This document shows positions 56,710-64,000 of a DNA stretch of 64,000 bases, one piece after another. The notes under the pieces were generated by a model. It saw nothing but the letters and a program-made list of their open reading frames with translations, was not told where the DNA came from and searched no databases. The DNA comes from Hysterangium stoloniferum. Lineage: Eukaryota; Basidiomycota; Agaricomycetes; Hysterangiales; Hysterangiaceae. The first letter of the stretch is position 1, and each line of letters begins with the position of its first letter. A program made the position numbers and the translations under genes. The stretch lies in contig WHVD01000232.1 in assembly GCA_015178975.1 (NCBI GenBank), forward strand, positions 1-64,000. The letters run 5' to 3'.

Positions 56710-58550
56710 TCGTGCCTAGATCGTGAGGAGGGCCTTTGACAGCCCAACCATAATTCTTCAACACTGACGTGGAGTTTTAATGAGACGTTACCGACACACC
56801 ACTGAGAGGTGTGGCGATGACAGAAAGGAAGGAATGAAGAATGTGATTTACAAAATGTAGGCAGTTACTGCACAATTCATTGTTGATTGAGCGGCGCATT
56901 GTGTTACAATGTGGAAGGAAACGAGGGAGAATGGACATAATATTGAGGCTGCGGACTGTGTACACGCGGATTCGGTGTCAGAAGAGCTGGCTATCAGCTT
57001 CAGGGTGACCTCTATTAGTCCCTCTCCAGAGTCTAGCAGCGGCCAATTTGGACACGTGTGCAACCATCATAGGCAGAGTGGTAGGATAGGTTCATGGGTG
57101 GATGTGAGACGGTGCTGGAAGGTAAAATATTGTACACATACTGTAGAAGGGCAACGAAGACACTATGCAGCTGGTTGATATGATCCGTGCGAAGCGTGCT
57201 GTCCTCGAAGAAGGTTTTCAGGCCCAGATATTACGCCACAGTGAATGTGACCTGCCCTCATCGATATGAAGTGTCAATGACACTATATGGATATTTGTGC
57301 AGCCCAGATAGCCTTTGATACATCACCAGAAATATCTCGAAACCACGCCTCTTCGTACATGCAATGCACGAATGGCTGTATAAGGTACATATCAAAGCGT
57401 CCTCCCTGGCGATTGTCTGTTATGGTTTCCGTGAACATGGTGATAATATGTGATCGTGATGCACGGTTGTAACCAGAATTCAAAGTACTCTCTGATCGCG
57501 GTGAGCTCCTGTGAAGACAACTGACGCACATGGCAGATATTTTCCACGATATTGCTAAGACCGGCAGCAAGTAAGGTTTGATGATCAGATGACAACCATC
57601 GTGCGATCTGTGTGATAAACGTTGATGCGACCTCATCCAAGTTGGCGTGTGGCGGTGATTCGATTAAAGTGATGACGTATTTGCAGTCGATGTCAGATCT
57701 CTATCTGCCCATCGAGCGCCGGGACACCAATTGAAGGCTCAAGCCAAATATGTCATCAGTTGATCTTGGTTCGTCCACTGCATATCACTCGAATTCCAGA
57801 TCCCCCCTAATACCACTGACGGCTGTTGTTGAATTCGAGGCGGGTAAGTGGGTCTATAAAAACGTGAGGGTTGGACATGTATTCACTAATTGACGCTGTG
57901 TTATGCCTGCCTCATTAGATCAATGCTCTCTTGAACGATTATTCCCAGTCGTGGGTGCGTGTCAGACCTGAGTAGAAACCTGTCAACGACGTTCTGGCCT
58001 GTCTGTGGTCCACACGTCATTCGTTCGTATATCATCAACTTTGTCACTAGCGAAGCTTTCTTTGCTCTGTAAAGCACTTTCATCCCAACGCTTTCCAAAC
58101 CGACTCCACAGGAATACCCAAGGCTAAGTTCCACACTGGACGATGAGCTATCTGGCGATGAGACGACTCCCCAGGCCATGTCATTCGTATGAGATGGACT
58201 AAGTATGCATGTGGCGTTGTGGATCTCCCTCATCCCTTGATATTATTCGGTGGGTCGTGCCAATTTCTCTCTCCTTGGCACTGAAAAAATTCTGTCTGTG
58301 ACCAGTATACCTAAAAATGACATTTCGTTTACGCATCCAGTCCTCCACACAATCTTCGACGTCTTCTTCGGACAGTGGTATGTGCTGGTCGTCATTGGCT
58401 ATTCGGCAACATAAACAGTGGCGGTCGAGACAGCTACATCACTCCCGAAGCTTCATCTGGGATCTTTCCCTCATTCCCCTCTCAAATATCTGCTCTTGTT
58501 CCATGCTCAATACAGCCTGGAAAACCACCGGTTGTAGCCACTCACCCTGT
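56710..58550 (-). pseudogene. Family X copy I (minus strand)
   Basis: Truncated exon 1 starts at a breakpoint near 58,550 (EWLQPVVFQAVLSMEQ) and contains a TGA for Trp. Exon 2 (58,233-57,901) is open: NDMAWGVVSSPDSSSS to GIIVQESIDLMR. Exon 3 is open in two parts (SSQELTAIREYFEFWL; EEAWFRDISGDVSKAI). Exon 4 (to about 56,750) has frame changes (SGEGLIEVTLKLIASSS, SLNIMSILPRFLPHC). The C terminus resembles copy E, its duplicate. Confidence 0.55.
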
Positions 58551-59741
58551 TAAATTTGATGATGAAACACATCTTTTCCATAGGGGGAGTCCACCAATTA
58601 TTGCAACTTTTCATATGAAGATGCTAATTGTGGACCATGCATTTGGAGGTTAATGTGTGTGTCAGAACCACTATACACCTCCCAGAGCACCAAACCTATA
58701 TTGTCAGGAGGTGCTACACTAACTGACACAAGATATTGAGAAACAAGTACTATTATTACAAGCTTATTAAACCCTTGTATATTGTGTATTGCAATAGAGT
58801 CAACTCATACTATTTTTAATACAACCTCCTGTAGAGGGGATATCCTGTGTCCTCGGAGTTATCTCATTGGAGGTTGGCATTGGTAGGTAGCAATTGTAAT
58901 TATTCCAGAAGGGAATGCTGCACTTCGTAGGTGCAGTTAACCCGACTTCCAGGCTTAGGATTGTGGCCGTGCTCCTACAGGATATACACCGTTCCATCCA
59001 TTCCTTTTAACCAACTTGAAGGCCCACTAATCCTTCCTGTATAATCCAGGAAGGATACTCTCACCTTACGTTACCATTTTTACACTTATTCATTACACTT
59101 CATCAGATCATGTTTCACAGAAAACACACATGACAGCTGAGAATAAATTGAGAGGCCGTCACCGCATAATGGGCTAACTTCCGAGTGCTTCAGCGGTAGA
59201 TTTCATAGGAATCCAGTTCTCCGTCAGAAGTGACATCTCCATGTATAGAATATGTAAGTGTAGTGGACGCTATCCATGGCACTCGTTTAACCTTCTGTGC
59301 AATATTGGCGATTGTCGTTTTGTTTTTTAAGTTATATCCTGTGGGAACGAGGCGCTCTGGCGTTGGGATAGTTCGAATAGAGAAATATATTATTATGGAC
59401 TCTTACCGAGATCAATGTCGGCATCCATTAGTGAATGTTTGTTACGGGTGTCTTTTGCTACTCTTCAATAACTTGCTTCATCTATCCCAACTACCTGACA
59501 TGCTGCTTGAGCCCTCTCAGTGGTAGGCTATTTGAAGTGATTCTCGTTGATATATAGGACGTGATTCTAACCACTGCTAGCGCCCACCAGTTGCAAAATG
59601 TGTCTCGCATCAACGAGAAGCTGCCAAGCACACACAGGGGGTACAAACTCACCACATGCGATCTTGAATTGGCTCAAAATATGTAGCATTGCATAAATTA
59701 GATATATTTACAAAACACGAGTTAAGTAAAGAGTCATAGTA
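58551..59741. repeat. Spacer between copies I and J
   Basis: 58,560-58,800 is unassigned. 58,800-59,300 is the U block in minus orientation, matching 61,650-62,080. 59,530-59,741 is the tail of copy J. No gene is supported. Confidence 0.5.
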
Positions 59742-61649
59742 CTATCCCTCTCCTGGTTCGGATTGTGTATTGGTGTTATCCAAGAAGAATTGTACGTCGT
59801 CACGCCAATCATGGTACTCCAACGTTGATCTGGAGTTTGAATTAGATTTTACGCACACACCAGTGAAGGGTGTGGCGATGACACAAAGGAAGGAATGGGC
59901 TGCGACAGTGACTCGTTCAAGGCAGTCGCCGAGGAATTGATCGTTAATTGAGCCCCGCATTGTGTCACAATGTGGGAGAAGACGAGAGAGAATGGGGATT
60001 ATATTGAGGCTGCGCACTGTGGTACACGCGGATTCGATGTCGGAAGATCCAGCTATTAGCTTCGGAGTAACCTCGATTATTTCTGGGGCCGAGAAAAGCA
60101 GATGGCTTTCACTTGTGTGTCAGAATCAGACTGGTCGGATATGAGATGATGCAGGAAGGTAAAGCACTGTCAACATACCTTAGGAGGGGTTCAATGAGTG
60201 AAGAAACCACATTTAGCTGATGGATATGATCCGTGCAAAGCGTGCTGTCTTTGAAGAAGGCTCCTAGGGCCCTGGTATCACGCGACAGTGGATGTAGCGT
60301 CTTGTAATCGATATAAAGTGTCAAGGACGCTATATGGAGGTTTGTATCATCAAATATGACCTTTAATACATCTCCAGCAATATTTCGAAACCAGGGACCT
60401 TGGTGCATGCAGCACACTAGAAGCGGTATAGGAGTGGCATACAAGGAAAATCGGTGTGAGTAATTGTGTCTGTTGTGGTTTTGGTGGGCAGAATGAAATG
60501 ATGTGATGTTGCGACGCACGGTTGTCACCAGAATTCAATGCAACCTCTGATTGCAGTGAGCTCCTCTACAGACAATTGACACACGTGGCAGATGTTTTGC
60601 ACGATATCCACAAGTTCGTCGAAGAGGAAGGGATATTAATGTCATGACAAATATCGTGCGATGTGTAGAACGAATGTCGACGCAACCTCATCCACGTTGG
60701 TGTGTAACGGTGATTGTATGACAGCATTGTAAAGCGATCACGTAATTCCAGTTGATGGCCGATCTCTATCGTCCCATCGAGCGCTGGGACACCAGTGGAA
60801 TGCCGAACCCAACGATGCCATGAGATTGGCAGTGTGTCCTCTGCTCCTCCGCTGTAAAACACTTGAACAAACCGTTCCTAAGATCGCCCGCGCCTGTTCT
60901 CGAATTCGACGCGGGTAAGTGGGTCTAGAAAGACCTGAGTATTTTCATGATTGGGGGTGAAGTATCCCCACCTCATTGCGTCAATGGTCTCCTGAATTAC
61001 TATTCAGAATTTTGGCAGAGTGAGATGCTTACGCATGAACCTATTAAAGGCCCTGTCGTCTTCATATGCCATTCGCTTATATATCATCAAGTTTGCCATC
61101 AGTGAAGCTTTCCTTGCGTTGAAAAGCACACTCATCCCGACCCTTTCCAAAAAAACTCCACAGTAATACCCGGGGCTGATTTCGACATTTGGAGATGTCG
61201 ATGAGCCCCCATACAGTGAGTCCAGTTCCCAGTCGACGTCATGACTATAATATGGATCGAGGGTGGATGCGGCCTCGGTGGATCATGACAATTTGTCTCT
61301 CCTAGGCACTGAAAGAGTCCAGTTTATGAACAGTGTACATGCAAGGCTATTTCATTTTGCGCACCCATTGCTCCACCCAAACTTCCACTTCTTCTGCAGA
61401 CAATGGTATATGCTGGTCGTCTTCAGGAACTCGATAACACAAGCAATACCCATGTTCGATACAGCTCCATCGTTCTCGCAGCTTCACATGGGATCTTTCC
61501 CTCATTCCCCTGTCAATGATCTCGTCCCGTTCTTCTGGTCGCAATGCAGCTGGCGAAACCAAGGGTTGTAGCCACTCAACCTCTTGGAGGAGGGTTTCAG
61601 CCGGTATGATATCGTCTCTGCTCGTCGTCGTCTGGTTTGAAGTTGACAT
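59742..61649 (-). CDS. Family X copy J, best-preserved minus-strand member
   Basis: Exon 1 is intact from ATG at 61,649 (MSTSNQTTTSRDDIIPAE to AEEVEVWVEQW). A GTGCGC..TTTCAG intron leads to exon 2. Exon 2 has a frame problem near its middle but ends ETIDAMR-like with a GTGGGG donor. Exon 3 has DEVASTFVLHI-like sequence, then HQGPWFRNIAGDVLKV. A GTATGTTG..CCGACCAG intron, shortened by a small deletion, leads to exon 4. Exon 4 reads SLNIIPILSRLLPHCD and FLGDCLERVTVAAHSF and is open to 59,742. The extreme C terminus (FFLDNTNTQSEPGEG) replaces the PADAL..PHDIS ending of the plus copies because of a short deletion. Confidence 0.5.
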
Positions 61650-62770
61650 TGGTGTGTAACAGGTTTTTGTGACACCAGGAGGGGATGCTGAGCTTTTAAG
61701 GTGCGGTTATCAGGTGAATTAATGTCCAGCTATAGCATTGTGACGGTCATGTATATAGGATCCCCAGTGTTTCATCCCTTCCTTTTACACAACTTGAAGC
61801 CCTCGACCTCCTTCGTTCAGTCGAGCTCCAGGATACTCTCAAGTTCAATCACTATGGTATACACTAATTCCTTACTCTTCACCAGATCGTCTAGGGCAGA
61901 GGGCACACATATGGGGGATACGAATAATCTGATGAGCCTTCACCGCATAATGTGCCAACTTCCGACTTCTTGCGCGCTAGATTTTTGGGCAATTCAGCTT
62001 TTACGTTAGTTGAGAAGTGACATCTCGATTGATTGAATATGTAGAGGCAGTGGATGCTATCCACGACAGTGCTTCTCAGGTACAGCCTCCGGCGCTTTCC
62101 ACTTGGGCTATGTCTAACAGAAATATGCGCTGAGTGTTCAATTCTTTCGGAATTCCAATTCCGATAATTCTGTGCTTAGGGTAATTGGCCTAGATCGTGA
62201 CTATACCTGTTTTTGGCGAGTCTGTCAGGTTTTTATTAACAAATTGTGTATGTATTCTATATTCCGCCATAACTAATTACACGCTACTATTATTACACGG
62301 GCCTTCTGAGTGAAGTAATTTGCGTCAGCTAACAAGGGAAAAGCCCGTCGGAAAGCATAAGGCGCCCGGCGGCGAAGTGTGGAAAAAAAGTCTGCGGCAT
62401 GAGATATGATGCCACAAAACCAGCACCCAGAGCGACAGTGGTAGAAAAACTTCACGCTATGAACCTTTTGCCTCCCGTAATGATAACTTGAGAATGGTCA
62501 CTTGAATCCGACCTGATGAGGCCTAAAACCTTTAGAGAGATAATGCCGAGAACTCTCAATCGCCAAGAATCGTGCAATGGTCGGTGAGAGATGGCAAAAG
62601 GAGTACGGAGGCCGAGGAACGTATTCTCCCGGAAAATGGCGACAACATGTCTCACACTGGTCCTTGTTTGCCGTACTCGGAACACGAATGCTGGCAGGTG
62701 CTCAAAAATTTTCCGTTGAAAGAAAGTGTTTAAAGAAAATCAATGAGTTGGTCAAGTAAAATGGTTTTAA
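61650..62770 (-). repeat. Upstream U, V and W modules of copy J
   Basis: Reverse-complement order is the same as in plus copies: U (61,650-62,290, with TCCACTGCATTTACATATTC-like words), V (62,270-62,700; CWFCGIISHAAD, RHVVAIFRENTFLG) and W. V and W match 55,330-55,750 in the same orientation. The open frames in V are shared but carry stops, so they are probably not genes. Confidence 0.55.
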
Positions 62771-62816
62771 GCGCTGTGAGGAAATCCGGCTATCTGGGAT
62801 GTGCAAGGTATTCCAG

Positions 62817-62950
62817 CCTTTTCCGGAATCTTTCCCTGATCGCCGCATCAACTAGCTCCTCCCGTTCTACTGAGCTGATTGCAGCTGGGGAGACCAAGGG
62901 TTTCAGCCTGTTCGACATCGTCGCTGCTCAGAGTCGTTCCGTTTGAAGTT
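62817..62950 (-). pseudogene. Family X fragment K (part of exon 1)
   Basis: It starts ATGAACTTCAAACGGAACG just after the usual CACCAAT leader. A deletion then removes the QEVEWLQ segment, and the fragment continues to GCGGCGATCAGGGAAAGATT, ending near 62,817 where W-type sequence begins. Confidence 0.55.
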
Positions 62951-63640
62951 CATATTGGTGGGTAGCAGGTTGTTGTGATACCGGAAGGGGATCCTGTGCT
63001 TTAAGTTGCAGTTATCAGAGGCATTAATCTCATGGTATAGCATTGTGGCGGTGCTTTATGCAGCATACCCAGCGTTTCTTCCCTTCCTGTTACACAACTT
63101 GAAGCCGCTCAGCCTCCTTCATGTACACCCGCTCCAGGATACTCTCAAGTTCACTCACTATGTTATAGTATAATATCTTACTCTTCAATAGATCGTCTAC
63201 GGCAGAGCGCACATATGACACCTACGAATAGTTTGATGAGCCTTCACCGCATAACGTGGCAACTTCCGACTTCTTGAGCGCTAGACTTTTGGGCAATTCA
63301 GCTTCTACGTTAGTTGAGAAGTGACATCTCCATTGATAGAATATGGAAATGCAGTGGATACTACCCATGACAGTGCTTCTCAGGTACAGCCTCGGGCGTT
63401 ATCCACTCGGGCTATATCTCACGGAAACATCCGCTTCGTATTCAATTCTTTCAGAATTCCAACGAGCATCCCACTTTAACAATTCTTTACTTAGCCTAAT
63501 TGCCGTCGAAAGTGAATATGCCTGTCTGTGGCGAGTCCGTCAGATTTTCATTAATACATCATGCATGTAGTCTGTATTCAGTCCTAATTAATACACGCCA
63601 GTATTTTTATTACCCGGTCCTTATTAATAGAGCAATTCTC
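62951..63640 (-). repeat. Upstream block U of fragment K; right edge of the cluster
   Basis: A near-complete U block in minus orientation runs from CCTGCTACCCACC to about 63,620, similar to 47,370-48,006 inverted. Beyond it no family X-related sequence is seen. Confidence 0.6.
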
Positions 63641-64000
63641 CCCAGGCTCACGTCATTTATCCGGGACTCGTTTTTGCGACGCGAAGATGTCACGACAGAT
63701 CATGATTTGGCATTATGGCGACCTCCTCGACACGTGTGGTGAATTTCCTGCATCAGGCCAGATGAAATCTGATCACAACTGTAATTTCCCCCAATATATA
63801 CCCAATAAAAAATGTCTCCAAAAGATCATATATTGGGGGCTTCATGAGATTTAACCCTAATGGCGGCGTTTCGAAGGATATGATGAAGAAGGCGTGACGG
63901 GGGAAGAGAGCAGAGCCGAATGATACTTCGATGACAGCCCCGGGTGATTGGTAGTTGGATTGGAATGATTAATCCCGATGTCCTGTGTTTTTCATCAATG
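63641..64000. other. Right end of window, gene-free
   Basis: No coding signal was seen. A hairpin lies at 63,788-63,839: CCCCCAATATAT and ATATATTGGGGG are 12-bp inverted arms around a 28-bp loop. Confidence 0.4.

Larger units (their letters stand above)
25160..63620. repeat. Cluster of segmental duplications carrying gene family X
   Basis: Almost all of this 38-kb span (apart from the inserted retroelement) is built from copies of one unit of up to about 4 kb. In plus orientation the order is: downstream tail, a W/V spacer (with VRHVVAIIRENTFLG in one frame), an upstream block U of about 650 bp, then the family X gene, then tail D (..GCTTGGCAGCTTCTCGTTGA). A and B are head-to-tail with start codons 4,256 bp apart. 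D, F, G and H are also on the plus strand; E, I, J and K are on the minus strand. Copies differ by many substitutions and by deletions, so amplification is not very recent. Confidence 0.8.

Noticed and set aside
25160..63620. Family X as a transposon-encoded transposase or reverse transcriptase
   Set aside because: No DDE, RT, helicase or recombinase motif is visible in any copy, and no common terminal repeats or target duplications bound the units.

Overview
This 64-kb window looks like repeat-rich DNA from a filamentous basidiomycete, probably an agaricomycete. The signs are many short introns (about 48-65 nt, GTRNGT to YAG), a chromodomain-bearing Ty3/Gypsy element, a fungal tyrosine-recombinase-like gene, a JmjC-type protein, and almost no intact conserved single-copy genes. 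No species can be named from the sequence, and no rRNA, tRNA or CRISPR feature was found. Most genes are spliced, broken or both, so gene limits are approximate unless splice sites are quoted.

Left part (1-25,150). A minus-strand, multi-exon JmjC-like gene (about 1,550-6,056) is followed by two blocks of a ~375-bp tandem repeat (6,150-7,617 and 10,869-12,741). A 3.25-kb segment splits the array. It carries a truncated gene exon and a Ser/Thr/Pro-rich spliced gene containing a 174-bp inverted duplication. Each full array unit carries a 57-bp palindromic element with TGACGTCA ends and a pair of minus-strand splice-site sets. Further copies of the palindrome sit at gene breakpoints. A 170-bp solo LTR with a 5-bp target duplication lies inside the array. 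To the right are a P-loop gene cut off by the array, a low-complexity Ser/Ala/Pro gene, a decayed tyrosine-recombinase (Crypton-like) gene split by a 704-bp insertion, and a BEM46-like alpha/beta-hydrolase pseudogene. Then come AT-rich DNA and weak ORFs.

Right part (25,160-63,620). This is one large cluster of segmental duplications built around an unrecognised four- or five-exon gene, here called family X. I count about eleven copies or pieces in both orientations (A 25,647; B 29,903; C 32,595; D 42,665; E 44,850 minus; F 48,007; G 49,720; H 52,599; I 58,550 minus; J 61,649 minus; K 62,950 minus). They sit in units of up to about 4 kb that also share upstream and downstream non-coding modules. 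H and J are the best preserved; the others carry stops, deletions or truncations.

The cluster is interrupted in copy C by nested insertions. A 375-bp fold-back MITE (CACTG ends, ATA target duplication) went in first. A complete 8.1-kb chromovirus (33,663-41,790, minus strand, 827-bp LTRs, CATAC target duplication) then inserted across the MITE's left edge. The chromovirus has decayed gag and pol genes. Between pol and the 3' LTR it carries a convergent, spliced gene on the opposite strand with a Zn2Cys6-pattern cysteine cluster. That accessory gene and the family X cluster are the two most unusual things in the window.
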